Part shown: positions 1 through 9,221 of the stretch, in pieces
How the letters are laid out: every line of letters starts with the position of its first letter
Position numbering within the stretch: position 1 is the first letter of the stretch
Assembly (NCBI GenBank): GCA_023381515.1
Contig: JAMCQI010000053.1
Location: forward strand, 1-64,000
Reading direction: 5' to 3'
Length of the DNA stretch: 64,000 nucleotides
Origin: Chloroflexota bacterium
GTDB taxonomy: Bacteria; Chloroflexota; Anaerolineae; UBA4142
Notes under the pieces: generated by a model
The model's input: only the letters and a program-made list of their open reading frames with translations
The model's database searches: none
Told to the model about the DNA's origin: nothing
Position numbers and translations under genes: made by a program

Positions 1-2
1 AC

Positions 3-116
3 CCGAAGATCGCTGTCTACCAGGAGACGGCAGACGATCTTGCGAAGGGGCAAACGCCGAGCAAACCGGTCTGGGCGCCCGGCGGGCCTGATTACACACC
101 CACGTTGCTCCCGTAA
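3..116 (+). CDS. C-terminal end of a branched-chain amino-acid-type ABC substrate-binding protein (partial)
   Basis: The window opens inside a gene. The frame read from base 3 gives about 37 residues ending KPVWAPGGPDYTPTLLP and stops at 114-116. The fragment is too short for a domain call. Its place directly upstream of livH and livM, and a tail of the kind seen in periplasmic Leu/Ile/Val-binding proteins, suggest the substrate-binding subunit of the same transporter. The N-terminus and any signal peptide lie outside the window. Confidence rests mostly on gene order. Confidence 0.55.
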   Translation, partial: PKIAVYQETADDLAKGQTPSKPVWAPGGPDYTPTLLP

Positions 117-135
117 GTCAATGAATGAAACCGAT

Positions 136-164
136 GAGCCGGATCGGGCCGACCGGTCCGGCTC
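136..164 (+). terminator. Intercistronic hairpin between the binding-protein gene and livH
   Basis: GAGCCGGA (136-143) pairs perfectly with TCCGGCTC (157-164) around a 13-nt loop, and the flanking bases add partial pairing. No U-tract follows, so a complete stop is unlikely. Such hairpins after an abundant binding protein commonly protect its mRNA or reduce read-through into permease genes. That role is inferred. Confidence 0.4.
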
Positions 165-185
165 ATCCCTAAAGGTGGAATGCCT

Positions 186-1244
186 ATGAAAATTGGTGGC
201 AAGTTGATCAGCCTGACGGATGTGGCCATGTTCATCATTGGGGGCCTCATCCTCGCCCTGGTCGTGGTGGGGTCGATTGCGACTCTGCTCCATGGGAAAT
301 ACACGGCACGCCAATGGATGGATTTAGTCGTCTTTGGAGTGGCGTTGGGGGGCATCTACGCGCTGATTGCCCTTGGCTACACACTCGTTTACGGCATTCT
401 TCGAATGATCAATTTTGCGCACAGCGAAGTCTTTATGAGCGGCCCTTTCACCGCTTACTTTCTCGCGGATGCGTGGGGGCGTTCCGGGTTTCTGGATCAG
501 AACCCGGTGATCGGCCTCCTCGCCATCTTCATTTTGGCAATGGGGATATCCACGATCGTCGCGGTTCTGTTGGAACGGATCGCTTACCGTCCGCTACGCT
601 TTGCCCCGCGCCTGGTCCCCCTCATCACAGCGATCGGGGCGTCTTTCTTCCTACAGTATTTCTTCCGCGGCCTGTACGGGCCGAATATCAAGGTTTATCC
701 TGATGTTCCGGCTCTCAAGGGCAACATCACCTTCGGGGACTTGAACGTCACCTACGTGCAGATATTGGTGATCGTCGCCTCGTTCTTGATGATGGCTGTG
801 CTGCAATTATTCATTATGAAATCCAAGACGGGCAAGGCCATGCGGGCGGTCTCGGAAGACAAGCAGACGGCCGCGCTGATGGGCATTGACGTCGATCGAA
901 TTATCGTCATTACTTTTGTTCTGGGCGGTGCGCTCGCGGGTGCCGCCGGCGTACTTTACGCTTTGATGTTCAAACAAGTGAGCTTTACCATGGGTTTTAT
1001 TCCGGGCATCAAGGCATTTACGGCCGCCGTGCTGGGAGGGATCGGCAATGTTCCAGGCGCCATGCTGGGCGGCCTCTTCCTAGGGGTCGCCGAGTCGGTC
1101 GGCCCGAATCTCTTTTTGGACGGGCTCGGCATTCCCGCGCCCTATCAGCTCAAGGACGCGATTGCATTCACGCTCCTTGTCCTCGTTTTGATCTTCCGTC
1201 CTTCGGGTATTCTCGGCGAATCGTTGGCTGAGAAGAGAGCATGA
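186..1244 (+). CDS. livH: Branched-chain amino-acid ABC transporter permease LivH
   Basis: Inner-membrane permease half of a high-affinity branched-chain amino-acid (or related) ABC importer. The protein of about 352 residues is strongly hydrophobic. After an extra N-terminal membrane segment of about 40 residues comes the LivH core: GGIYALIALGYTLVYGI, then MINFAHSEVFMSG, and late in the protein the motif GKAMRAVSEDKQTAALMGID, which is the cytoplasmic loop that contacts the ATPase. It is longer than the usual 290-310 residues because of the leading segment. An ATG at 180 is in frame, but AAAGGTGG (171-178) sits at ideal distance from the ATG at 186, so 186 is preferred. livM follows after 12 bp. 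No livG or livF lies downstream; they may be upstream of the window. Confidence 0.92.
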   Translation: MKIGGKLISLTDVAMFIIGGLILALVVVGSIATLLHGKYTARQWMDLVVFGVALGGIYALIALGYTLVYGILRMINFAHSEVFMSGPFTAYFLADAWGRSGFLDQNPVIGLLAIFILAMGISTIVAVLLERIAYRPLRFAPRLVPLITAIGASFFLQYFFRGLYGPNIKVYPDVPALKGNITFGDLNVTYVQILVIVASFLMMAVLQLFIMKSKTGKAMRAVSEDKQTAALMGIDVDRIIVITFVLGGALAGAAGVLYALMFKQVSFTMGFIPGIKAFTAAVLGGIGNVPGAMLGGLFLGVAESVGPNLFLDGLGIPAPYQLKDAIAFTLLVLVLIFRPSGILGESLAEKRA

Positions 1245-1256
1245 GGTAATGGGCCT

Positions 1257-3047
1257 ATGACGGCTATATCCGAGACCAAACCTTTGGCGACCCCTACCGC
1301 CGTTCCAGCGTGGTTCAAGCAAGCGCTAAAGATGGGCCTTATCGGCGGCATTATTGCCGTGCTCATTGCTCTGGAAGGCATGGTCCAGGCCTTTAACACA
1401 CGCGACATTGTTAGCGGCGTGGTCTCCATGGGGATCATTATCATTTTCATCACCTACTTTGCTACCGCCTATGTGGCCGCCGCCAAGAGCGGAGTTGCAT
1501 CGCCCGCCGTTGGCCTGATCATCGGCGCTCTCGCGGGATTCATCGCCGCGCTCTCGCTGGTGGTTTTGATTGCCGTGGGCCAGGTGATCAATATCGGCGG
1601 GATGATCATCAGCGCCACTCCCGAGCTCTACGATCTATTAACCTTTAAGCAGGGACTGACCACCGGCAGCTTGACCATCCTCCTTTCTGGACTAGGTATC
1701 GGCCTTGCCGCTGCGATTATCTACTTGCTTCCAAAGGCTATTCGCCAGGCACTCCTTTACGGGTTGGTGGCAGTCCTATTGTTTGGGCTGCTCCAAGACC
1801 TCGTCAGGGTCACCCTTTCGGATTTCGACGCCTTGACCCCGATCGTGAAATTCCTCTACACGTCCAATGGCTTGTCGAACGAAGGCACAATTGCCGTTTT
1901 TGTCATCTTCGTCCTGGGTTCGTACCTCCAGTCCACACGCGGGGCCCTCGTCCAAAGCCGCGTTGCGGCCCTACCTTCGCCGGCCCGTATGACACTCAAA
2001 TGGACGGGCGTCGTCCTAGGAGTCGTCCTTCTCTTTCTTATGCCGGTCCTTTTGGGCCTTTACCTGACTGATGTGATCGACACGGTCGGGATCTACTTGC
2101 TGATGGGCCTGGGGCTGAACATCGTGGTCGGGTTCGCCGGGCTACTCGACCTCGGCTATGTCGCCTTTTGGGCGCTCGGCGCCTATACGGTCGGCATTCT
2201 GACTTCGCCTCAGCACGCCACAGGCATTATTCACAACTGGTGGTTGGCGGCTCCCTTTGCCATCGTCGTGGCGCTCTTCGCCGGCGTAGTTCTGGGTATT
2301 CCCGTACTGAGAATGCGCGGTGATTACCTTGCCATCGTGACTCTGGGATTTGGCGAGATCATTCGCTTGCTGGCGATCTCGGACTTTTTAAAGCCGTGGG
2401 AAGGGGGAGCCCAAGGGATTCAACGCATCCCGACACCCGCCATCGGTCCGTTTCAGTTTGTCACCACCCAATTGAACTTGCCTATATTGGGACAGATTCC
2501 GTTCCAGCCGCAGCAGATGTATTATTATGTCATTATTGGAGGTTGCCTCCTGGGGATTTTCGTCGCCAGTCGCGTCAAGATCTCTCGGCTGGGCCGCGCC
2601 TGGATGGCCATCCGCGAGGACGAAGACGTGGCGCAAGCGATGGGGATTAATCTGGTCGTGACGAAACTGCTCGCTTTTGGGTTGGGCGCGGCGTTCGGCG
2701 GTCTGAGCGGTGCGATTCTCGCGAGCAAGATCCAGTCTGTGTATCCACAGTCGTTTGGCTTTCTCATCTCGGCAAACGTTCTCTCCCTCATCATCCTGGG
2801 CGGAATGGGGAGTATCCCAGGAGTGATCGTTGGAGCACTCGCGCTGGTTGGCTTGCCCGAGCTGCTACGCGAGGTCGGCGATTACCGTTATTTATTTTAT
2901 GGAGCTGTCCTCGTCGTCATGATGCTCGTCCGCCCTGAGGGTCTGTTGCCCGAAGCACGACGGAGGATGGAGTTGGAAGAGCCGCGGGCTGAAGAAGTGT
3001 CGGCCTCGACGCAAGAGCCTGTTAGGGCAACAACGACCGAGCCATAG
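1257..3047 (+). CDS. livM: Branched-chain amino-acid ABC transporter permease LivM, with long N-terminal membrane extension
   Basis: Second permease of the importer, 596 residues against roughly 320-430 for typical LivM. The family core starts near residue 270 (GIYLLMGLGLNIVVGFAGLL, DLGYVAFWALGAYT). It continues through MRGDYLAIVTLGFGEIIRLL and the ATPase-coupling loop RAWMAIREDEDVAQAMGIN near residue 455. The first 270 residues add several predicted membrane spans (for example FATAYVAAAKSGV and GLLQDLVRVTLSDF). The hydrophilic tail is Glu-rich. It follows livH after 12 bp in an operon. The extra spans suggest a fused accessory membrane domain rather than a wrong start, because the frame is open and hydrophobic throughout. 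Confidence 0.9.
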   Translation: MTAISETKPLATPTAVPAWFKQALKMGLIGGIIAVLIALEGMVQAFNTRDIVSGVVSMGIIIIFITYFATAYVAAAKSGVASPAVGLIIGALAGFIAALSLVVLIAVGQVINIGGMIISATPELYDLLTFKQGLTTGSLTILLSGLGIGLAAAIIYLLPKAIRQALLYGLVAVLLFGLLQDLVRVTLSDFDALTPIVKFLYTSNGLSNEGTIAVFVIFVLGSYLQSTRGALVQSRVAALPSPARMTLKWTGVVLGVVLLFLMPVLLGLYLTDVIDTVGIYLLMGLGLNIVVGFAGLLDLGYVAFWALGAYTVGILTSPQHATGIIHNWWLAAPFAIVVALFAGVVLGIPVLRMRGDYLAIVTLGFGEIIRLLAISDFLKPWEGGAQGIQRIPTPAIGPFQFVTTQLNLPILGQIPFQPQQMYYYVIIGGCLLGIFVASRVKISRLGRAWMAIREDEDVAQAMGINLVVTKLLAFGLGAAFGGLSGAILASKIQSVYPQSFGFLISANVLSLIILGGMGSIPGVIVGALALVGLPELLREVGDYRYLFYGAVLVVMMLVRPEGLLPEARRRMELEEPRAEEVSASTQEPVRATTTEP

Positions 3048-3152
3048 TGTCACAAAGCGCAAGCCATGCCCATGGACATTGACCGGTAAGGAGAGGCGGA
3101 GTGCTCACCTGCGAAAGAGAGCGCTTCGCCTCTGTAGTGTGGAGGTATTCTC

Positions 3153-3935
3153 GTGAGTCAAGTATTGAACTATACGATCGTAGAGGACGCACTTCCCGCC
3201 GTTATCATCACAATGAACCGGCCCGAACAGCGCAACGCCCTCTCGACTGGGTTGATGCAGGAGATGACCGAGCAGTTAGAGCGGCAGAGCGCGCGCCTTG
3301 AATGCCGAGTCATCATCATCCGCGGGGCGGGGCCTGCTTTTTCTGCGGGTCACGACCTCAAAGAGATGCTGAACCGCACGATTGAAGAAGAACGGGAGAT
3401 CTTTAACGTCTGTACCCGCATGATGCAGACGATTCAGCGCGTCCCCCAACCGGTGATCGCATCGGTTCACGGTATCGCCACGGCCGCAGGTTGTCAGCTC
3501 GTGGCGACTTGCGACCTTGCGGTCGCTTCGGAAAAGGCACAGTTTGCGACGCCAGGCGTCAAGATTGGTCTCTTTTGCTCAACTCCCCAGGTAGCAGTGA
3601 GCCGAACGATTGGTCGGAAGCGGGCGATGGAGATGCTCCTGACTGGCAGGCCGATCGACGCTCGCACTGCTGCCGAATGGGGGCTGGTGAATCGTGTCGT
3701 TCCGGCCGAGCGGCTAGAGGCAGAGGTGATGGAGCTGGCGCAGCAGATTGCGAGCCACAGTCCACTGACGCTCAAGATTGGCAAACAATCGTTCTATGAG
3801 CAGATCGACAGAGACCAGGAGACTGCCTACGAACTCATGTCGGAAACGATGGCCAAGAGTGCAATGACGTGCGATGCGCAGGAAGGAATGTCGGCGTTCC
3901 TGGCCAAGCGTCCGCCACAATGGCGGGGGGAATAG
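3153..3935 (+). CDS. Enoyl-CoA hydratase/isomerase family protein (ECHDC3-like)
   Basis: Crotonase-fold protein of 260 residues. Motifs seen: GPAFSAGHDLKEML near residue 65 (CoA binding and first oxyanion loop) and HGIATAAGCQLVATCDLAVA near residue 108 (second oxyanion loop). The HDLKEM and AAGCQLVA pattern is the one found in the ECHDC3 branch of crotonases, whose reaction is poorly defined. The usual PE-x-LG-x-PG catalytic strip reads TPGVKIGLFCSTP, so classical hydratase activity is doubtful. Start: GTG at 3153, with GGAGG at 3141-3145 seven bases upstream. It lies between the Liv transporter and an ornithine-cyclodeaminase-like gene, which suggests amino-acid or acyl-CoA catabolism. Confidence 0.85.
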   Translation: MSQVLNYTIVEDALPAVIITMNRPEQRNALSTGLMQEMTEQLERQSARLECRVIIIRGAGPAFSAGHDLKEMLNRTIEEEREIFNVCTRMMQTIQRVPQPVIASVHGIATAAGCQLVATCDLAVASEKAQFATPGVKIGLFCSTPQVAVSRTIGRKRAMEMLLTGRPIDARTAAEWGLVNRVVPAERLEAEVMELAQQIASHSPLTLKIGKQSFYEQIDRDQETAYELMSETMAKSAMTCDAQEGMSAFLAKRPPQWRGE

Positions 3936-3982
3936 TCCATTCGCCCCGTCGCAATGGCGGGGGAAATTGGGGAGATTGAGAT

Positions 3983-4966
3983 ATGCGGGTTCTGTCTCGT
4001 TCAGACGTTCAGCGTGCTCTTCCGATGAAGCAGGCGATTGGCATTGTCCGCGATGCCTTCGCCCAGCTCTCTACAAACCAAGCCACGGTTCCCCTGCGCG
4101 TACCGATTTCCGTCGAGAAATACGACGGGGTCACGCTGTTCATGCCCGCGTATTTGAATGCAAGCGATGCGCTGGCCGTCAAAATCGTTTCCGTCTATAA
4201 CCAGAACCCTGCTCGGGGTCTGCCCCTGATCCATGCGCTCGTCGTCGTGATCGATGCGGCCACAGGCAAGCCTCTCGCGACCATGGAAGGCGGCTATCTG
4301 ACCGCGCTGCGCACGGGGGCCGCGAGCGGGGCGGCGACCGAATTGCTCGCGCGTCCGGATGCCCATGTTGCGGCGATCTTTGGCGCAGGCGTGCAGGGGC
4401 ATACCCAGCTCCTTGCCGTCGCCGCCGTACGCCAGCTACAGAAGGTAGTTGTATTCGACGCCGCGCGGGAGAGAGCAGAGAGCTTTGTCCAAGAGATGCG
4501 CGGCCAGCCCGGAGTACCGGCGGATCTCGGGGTTGCGGCGACGCCTGCAGAGGCGGTCAAACAAGCCGACATCATCTGCACGGCGACGACGTCCACACGG
4601 CCCATATTCAGCGGTGCCGACGTCAAGCCTGGAACCCACATCAACGCGATTGGGGCCTATACTCCTCAAATGCAAGAGATTGACGAGGTGACGATGCGAG
4701 CCTGCAAGATCGTCATCGATTCCCGGAGCGGGGCGCTGGTCGAAGCGGGAGATTTGATCATCGCCCTCCAGAAGGGTGCGATCAAAGAATCGGATATCTA
4801 CGCCGAAATAGGGGAGATTGCGGCGGGGAAAAAGCCGGGCCGCGAAAAGCCGGACGAGATTACACTCTTCAAATCGGTCGGGAACGCAGTACAGGATGCC
4901 TCGGTCGCACGTGCGATTTACGATGCGGCCCAGCGGGAAAAGCTGGGCGTCGAAATTGAAATCTAG
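3983..4966 (+). CDS. Ornithine cyclodeaminase / mu-crystallin family protein
   Basis: NAD(P)-dependent enzyme of 327 residues. The family signature [19 protein letters not shown] lies near residues 90-110 and is followed by the Rossmann motif [13 protein letters not shown] near residue 132. A substrate-side lysine sits in [18 protein letters not shown] near residue 65. Members deaminate ornithine, or act as alanine dehydrogenase, ketimine reductase or lysine cyclodeaminase; the sequence alone does not decide between these. It lies 47 bp after the crotonase gene, downstream of the Liv permeases, which fits an amino-acid use operon. The gap holds a short direct repeat (CAATGGCGGGG at 3918 and again at 3953). 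Confidence 0.88.
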   Translation: MRVLSRSDVQRALPMKQAIGIVRDAFAQLSTNQATVPLRVPISVEKYDGVTLFMPAYLNASDALAVKIVSVYNQNPARGLPLIHALVVVIDAATGKPLATMEGGYLTALRTGAASGAATELLARPDAHVAAIFGAGVQGHTQLLAVAAVRQLQKVVVFDAARERAESFVQEMRGQPGVPADLGVAATPAEAVKQADIICTATTSTRPIFSGADVKPGTHINAIGAYTPQMQEIDEVTMRACKIVIDSRSGALVEAGDLIIALQKGAIKESDIYAEIGEIAAGKKPGREKPDEITLFKSVGNAVQDASVARAIYDAAQREKLGVEIEI

Positions 4967-4975
4967 CAGCCCAAA

Positions 4976-5890
4976 TCACCGCGGCTTCCACCAAAAGAGG
5001 AGGGTGATGGCGCCCAAGGTGATGAGGCTGAACTCGACAAATACGAACTTGGATAGACGTCCCCAAAGATATTGCTGAGTCACGCCTGTGAGCGCGTAGA
5101 AAAAGACCAAGAGGAGTCCCCCCCCGGTAAAGGCGGTCGCATTCCAATAATTCAGCGCCCAGACGAATTCCGCGATGGAGAGGGCGACGGCTGCGGCGAA
5201 TAGCCAGGTGCGGCCCAGGTCCGCCTCGCTGCCGCGAAAGAGCTCGAGGGCCAGTAGCCCGGCCGCAATGCCGATCGCCGGCGCAGAGTAAAGGCTGCGC
5301 ACTTTCCAACTGTAGATGGTGGCAAAAAGGACGAGTGCGGCGAGATAGACGGCAAGATTAATACCCAGCCGAGCCGTGCTGTACCAGCGGTCATTCAAGT
5401 CGATCGTGATGTATTCGCCGAGGACCACCAAGACGAGTAAAGCTCCTGCTACGACCACTCCGATCAAGCCATAGACACGTACCTCGCTCAGGGCAAGGAC
5501 CAGGGTCGCGGCGACGACAATCATGGATGGCAGAATCCAGAGGATAAAAATATACTGCACCTCGCCCAGATGGACACGGGGATGCGTGCGTGCGATCGAG
5601 TCCACTCCGGCCGCGGTCAGGCCAGCGAGCAAGAGAGCCAGAAACCAAGTGCCCGAGACGGTGATATTGGCGTCTGAACCAAGAAAGGAAAAGTCAATTC
5701 GTCGGGAGGGCAGGTCGAGGATGGAAGAAAGGGTCAGGCCGACCAGAACGAAGCTGACCAGCAGGCTCAAGCGATCGAGCGACGCCAGAGCGCTCTTGAC
5801 CTGAGAAGGTGGTTCGTCAAGGATGGGGCTCGTCATATGAATGGCATCATAATCGGCGTTACGCGTTTTGTCAAACCAGGGGCCCATCAT
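4976..5890 (-). CDS. Polytopic membrane protein of unknown function (DUF5656-like)
   Basis: A protein of up to 304 residues with about eight hydrophobic segments (for example LSLLVSFVLVGLTLSSILDL, FLALLLAGLTAAGVDSI and WILPSMIVVAATLVLAL). The tail ends FSLITLGAITLLFWWKPR. The pattern and the conserved TWLFAAAVALSIAEFVWAL stretch resemble a membrane family seen mainly in Chloroflexota. No catalytic motif was found. The N-terminal 18 residues before MTSPILDEPP (ATG at 5836) are hydrophilic and have no clear ribosome-binding site, so the start may be 5836. It is divergent from the prepilin peptidase, with 36 bp between starts. Confidence 0.65.
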   Translation of the reverse strand: MMGPWFDKTRNADYDAIHMTSPILDEPPSQVKSALASLDRLSLLVSFVLVGLTLSSILDLPSRRIDFSFLGSDANITVSGTWFLALLLAGLTAAGVDSIARTHPRVHLGEVQYIFILWILPSMIVVAATLVLALSEVRVYGLIGVVVAGALLVLVVLGEYITIDLNDRWYSTARLGINLAVYLAALVLFATIYSWKVRSLYSAPAIGIAAGLLALELFRGSEADLGRTWLFAAAVALSIAEFVWALNYWNATAFTGGGLLLVFFYALTGVTQQYLWGRLSKFVFVEFSLITLGAITLLFWWKPR

Positions 5891-5926
5891 GGCTCGCGCA
5901 AGACATCTTGACCTTTCGGGAGCATT

Positions 5927-6685
5927 ATGCCGATCATCCTCTTTGCCCTTGTCGGGCTGCTTGCAGGCATTCTCGTCAACCGGGCGGCCGATACCCTTCC
6001 CAGCCGGCAGCCGGAACTAGCCCTGCGGGCGCCTCAGTGTCAGTACTGCGGCACGCCGCGGCCATGGATCGACCAGATTGCGCTCGTGAGCTTTATTCTC
6101 TTACGCGGGCGCTGCCTCAAGTGCCAGGCCCCGATTTCCATGCGCGCGCCTCTGGTAGAATTGACGAGCGCGGCGGCGTTTGCGTTTCTGGGCATGCGCT
6201 TTGGCACGAGTATCTTTCTCGTCCTAGCCCTCATCTATACCACGGTGCTGTTGCTGGTCCTGGTCACCGACTTGGAGCACCGGCTGATCCTCAATATTGT
6301 GATTCTCCCGGCGACGCTCCTCGCGATCCTCGCCAGCCCCCTTTCCCCCTTGGGCACGGTGCGCTCTCTGCTCGGCGGAGCCCTTGCGTACCTGATCGTC
6401 TATCTCATCTATGTTTTTGCCCGCGTCTTTGCCCAGCTCCGTCACCATGCGATCAAGGTACCGTTCGGCTTTGGCGACGTCAAGCTCGCGGGCTTTGTCG
6501 GTTTGCTCACAGGCTTTCCAGATGTTTTCACAGCCATCCTTTATGCTATCCTGCTGGGCGGGCTCGGCGCTGCCCTTTTCCTGATCTATCAAGCCGTCGT
6601 CAAGCACCGTTTGGCGCTGGGTGCTGCCATTCCTTACGGTCCGTTTTTCTGTATTGCGGGATGGCTCCTGATGGTATGGAAATAA
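5927..6685 (+). CDS. pilD: Prepilin peptidase / N-methyltransferase (type IV pilin processing)
   Basis: Membrane aspartyl protease of 252 residues that cleaves the leader of type IV pilin-like proteins. Evidence: the two CxxC pairs of the cytoplasmic zinc loop (QCQYCGTPRPW near residue 37 and GRCLKCQAPI near residue 64); the first catalytic aspartate in VLVTDLEHRL; and the second in the GxGD motif of VPFGFGDVKLAGF near residue 183. Six or seven membrane spans are visible, and the length is normal for the family. No pilin or secretion ATPase lies next to it, although a small MshEN-like protein is encoded 2.8 kb downstream. Start ATG 5927 follows GGGAG. Confidence 0.93.
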   Translation: MPIILFALVGLLAGILVNRAADTLPSRQPELALRAPQCQYCGTPRPWIDQIALVSFILLRGRCLKCQAPISMRAPLVELTSAAAFAFLGMRFGTSIFLVLALIYTTVLLLVLVTDLEHRLILNIVILPATLLAILASPLSPLGTVRSLLGGALAYLIVYLIYVFARVFAQLRHHAIKVPFGFGDVKLAGFVGLLTGFPDVFTAILYAILLGGLGAALFLIYQAVVKHRLALGAAIPYGPFFCIAGWLLMVWK

Positions 6686-6694
6686 CTCTGCCCT

Positions 6695-6722
6695 TTGCTC
6701 GACCTATATTGTGTGGTAAAAT
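6695..6722 (+). promoter_or_regulatory. Putative sigma-70 promoter for the zinc-finger membrane protein
   Basis: TTGCTC (6695-6700), a 16-bp spacer and TAAAAT (6717-6722) lie 32 bp ahead of the GTG start at 6755. The -35 is imperfect. The call comes from motif matching by eye only. Confidence 0.35.
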
Positions 6723-6754
6723 AGTTGAACGAATTTTTGTTCTGAGAGTGAATC

Positions 6755-7324
6755 GTGGCAACCAGTGAGAAAAGTGTGGCGACCAACACGCCAATTTATT
6801 GCGTCAACCATCCTAACACAGAGACGCTCTTGCACTGTAACCGATGCGGGAGACCGGTGTGCCTCAAGTGCGTCGAGCGAACCCCGGTCGGCTATCGGTG
6901 CAAAGACTGTCTCAACGTTCAGCAAGCGGGCTTTTATACCGCGACCCCATTGGACTATGTCCTCGCGACGATCGCGGGGTTGGCGATTTCTGCGATTGGC
7001 GGGGCAATTGCCGTCGCCATTGGTTTTTTCCTTTTTGAGATCTTTTATGCCCCGTTTGCGGGTGGAATCATCGCCGAGGTCATTCGATATGCGACCTCAA
7101 AACACCGCGGCCGCTATCTTTGGCTCCTCGCGTGCGCGACCGTCCTTGTCGGAGGCGTCGGCGGCGCAGGACTGTTGCCCCTCTTTCTCGCGGGGGCGCA
7201 AAGCCCGAGCTTGCTCACGCTTCTGCTAGTCCTCCCCGCGATTGCCATGCGATCCGTGTTGAATCTCGGCTTTCTGATCTATATCGTCTTGGCCGTGAGC
7301 ACGGTTTACGCCCGTCTGCGCTAG
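6755..7324 (+). CDS. B-box-type zinc-finger membrane protein of unknown function
   Basis: A protein of 189 residues. The N-terminal 50 residues form a cysteine-rich zinc module (YCVNHPNTETLLHCNRCG, then VCLKCVERTPVGYRCKDC). This is followed by about four membrane spans (for example TIAGLAISAIGGAIAVAIGF and LLACATVLVGGVGGAGLL). Proteins with this order, zinc ribbon then small polytopic domain, are common in Chloroflexota and related phyla and have no assigned role. Start is GTG at 6755 after GAGAG. recN begins 13 bp after the stop, so the two are probably co-transcribed. Confidence 0.75.
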   Translation: MATSEKSVATNTPIYCVNHPNTETLLHCNRCGRPVCLKCVERTPVGYRCKDCLNVQQAGFYTATPLDYVLATIAGLAISAIGGAIAVAIGFFLFEIFYAPFAGGIIAEVIRYATSKHRGRYLWLLACATVLVGGVGGAGLLPLFLAGAQSPSLLTLLLVLPAIAMRSVLNLGFLIYIVLAVSTVYARLR

Positions 7325-7337
7325 ACCAGAGGATGGT

Positions 7338-9113
7338 ATGCTGGCTGAGATTGACATTGTCAATTTCGCAATCATCGATCACCTGCACGTCAAATTCCAT
7401 CGGGGTTTCAATGTTCTGACCGGCGAAACCGGCGCTGGTAAATCCATCATCATCGACGCCGTCGGCACCCTTCTCGGTGGCCGCGCACAGAGCGAGTTCG
7501 TGCGCGCAGGCGCCGAGCGGACGCGCGTCGAAGGTGTTTTTTCCCTCGAGCCAGCCGCCCGAGAGAGCATCTGCCCCGTCCTCGACGAAATGGGCATCGA
7601 CCACGCCGACGACTCGTTGATCGTCACGCGTGAAATCAATCGCGAGGGGCGCAACACGTGCCGTTTGAACGGCCGTCCCGTGACTCTGCACGTCCTGCAG
7701 CGCATCGGAGAGCATCTGATCGACATCCACGGCCAAAGCGAACATCTCTCGCTCTTGCGTGTGCGGGAACATGTCGATTTCCTTGACCGGTATGGAAACT
7801 TGTGGGAAACGCGGGCGCACGTCGCAGAAAAGGTCAAAGCCCTGCGGGCTGTCCGGAGCGAACTGCAGAGTCTGATGATGGACGAACGCGAGCGGGCGCG
7901 CCGGGTGGACCGGCTGACGTATATCGTCGAGGAGATCTCTCAGGCGAACCTCAAGGTGGACGAGGAAGAGACACTGAAACAGGAGCGCGAGCTTCTCGGC
8001 AATGCCGAGCTGCGGGCGAATCTTGCCGATCATGCCTACCGCGCCCTCTATGGCGCCGGGGAAGACGAAAAAGGAGCCATCGACCTTTTCGCAGAAGCAC
8101 TGCAGGCGATCACCGGATTGGAGCGCTACGACGCCTCGGTCAAGGATCTGCGGGAGCAGGCAGACAGCGCAGCGGCCCAGGCGGATGATCTCGCGCGCGC
8201 ATTGCGCCAGTATCGAGACGCGGTCGATCACAATCCCGATCGCCTCCAAGAGATCGACGAACGACTCGACCTGATCTTCCGGCTCAAGCGCAAGTACGGG
8301 GAGAGCATCGAAGAGATACTGGCGTTTGGAGAAAATGCTGCTGCGGAACTGGCCGGCATCTCGCACGGCGAACAGCGCACCGAGGAATTGCACGCCCAAG
8401 AGGCCGCTTTGCTCCAGGCGATTGCGTCGCTTGGGGGAGAGTTGTCGCTGGCACGGCGCGAGGCAGGGGAACGTCTTGGCATTGAAATTGAAGCCCAGCT
8501 TCAGGACCTGGGGATGGCCAAAGCCAAATTCGGGGTCGGGCTTGAACGCGCGGAGGACGCGGAAGGCGTCGAGGTCGACGGCACCCGCGTGGCCTTTGAC
8601 ACCACCGGGATCGACCGCGTCGAGTTCCTGGTCTCGCCAAACCCGGGCGAGCCACTCAAGCCTTTGGCGAAGATCGCTTCCGGTGGCGAGACTTCACGGT
8701 TGATGCTCGCGATGAAATCCGTCTTGTCGCGCGCGGACAATGTACCCACTTTGATCTTTGACGAGATCGATCAGGGCATCGGCGGCCGAACGGGCGGCAT
8801 TGTCGGACACAAATTGTGGGCACTTACTCCGACCGCAGCAAGAGCCGACGGGGTGCCGCAACATCAGGTGATCTGCGTTACTCATCTGCCTCAGATTGCG
8901 GCGTTCGGAGATATCCACCTGAACATCCGCAAGGACATTGTGGGCGAGCGTACGGTGACCCTCCTCCACGAACTCAAAGGGTCTGAGCGAGTCGAAGAAC
9001 TGGCCCAGATGCTCGGCACTGCCACGGCGCTCACGCGCAAGAGCGCCGAGGAGATGCTGCGGGAGACCAAAGCGGAGAAGCAAAAGCCGGTTCGCGAATC
9101 CCGCGATCAGTAG
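7338..9113 (+). CDS. recN: DNA repair protein RecN (SMC-like ATPase)
   Basis: Double-strand-break repair ATPase of 591 residues, close to the usual length. Walker A is GETGAGKS at residues 29-36. The central 200-residue stretch is charged and alpha-helical, as expected for the coiled coil. The C-terminal half has the ABC signature region ASGGETSRLMLAMKSVL near residue 450 and Walker B PTLIFDEIDQGIGGRTG near residue 470. CVTHLPQIAAFGD follows, as the switch histidine region. Start ATG 7338 has AGAGG five bases upstream. Operon with the upstream zinc-finger gene is likely. Confidence 0.96.
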   Translation: MLAEIDIVNFAIIDHLHVKFHRGFNVLTGETGAGKSIIIDAVGTLLGGRAQSEFVRAGAERTRVEGVFSLEPAARESICPVLDEMGIDHADDSLIVTREINREGRNTCRLNGRPVTLHVLQRIGEHLIDIHGQSEHLSLLRVREHVDFLDRYGNLWETRAHVAEKVKALRAVRSELQSLMMDERERARRVDRLTYIVEEISQANLKVDEEETLKQERELLGNAELRANLADHAYRALYGAGEDEKGAIDLFAEALQAITGLERYDASVKDLREQADSAAAQADDLARALRQYRDAVDHNPDRLQEIDERLDLIFRLKRKYGESIEEILAFGENAAAELAGISHGEQRTEELHAQEAALLQAIASLGGELSLARREAGERLGIEIEAQLQDLGMAKAKFGVGLERAEDAEGVEVDGTRVAFDTTGIDRVEFLVSPNPGEPLKPLAKIASGGETSRLMLAMKSVLSRADNVPTLIFDEIDQGIGGRTGGIVGHKLWALTPTAARADGVPQHQVICVTHLPQIAAFGDIHLNIRKDIVGERTVTLLHELKGSERVEELAQMLGTATALTRKSAEEMLRETKAEKQKPVRESRDQ

Positions 9114-9221
9114 GGGGATGGCAAGTAGCAAAAGGGAACGAGTGGGAAGTAGAACTGGGACAATGCACGCGGGAGTTGCAAATAGCTGAGCTCAATCAAG
9201 GGGGATTGGCATTCATTTGGG

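Noticed and set aside
5809..6768. Plus-strand frame of 319 codons overlapping the prepilin peptidase
   Set aside because: The other frame carries all prepilin peptidase motifs; this one is Pro/Arg/Ser-rich noise.
7215..8399. Minus-strand frame of 394 codons over recN
   Set aside because: Antisense of conserved RecN motifs; no ribosome site or family signature.
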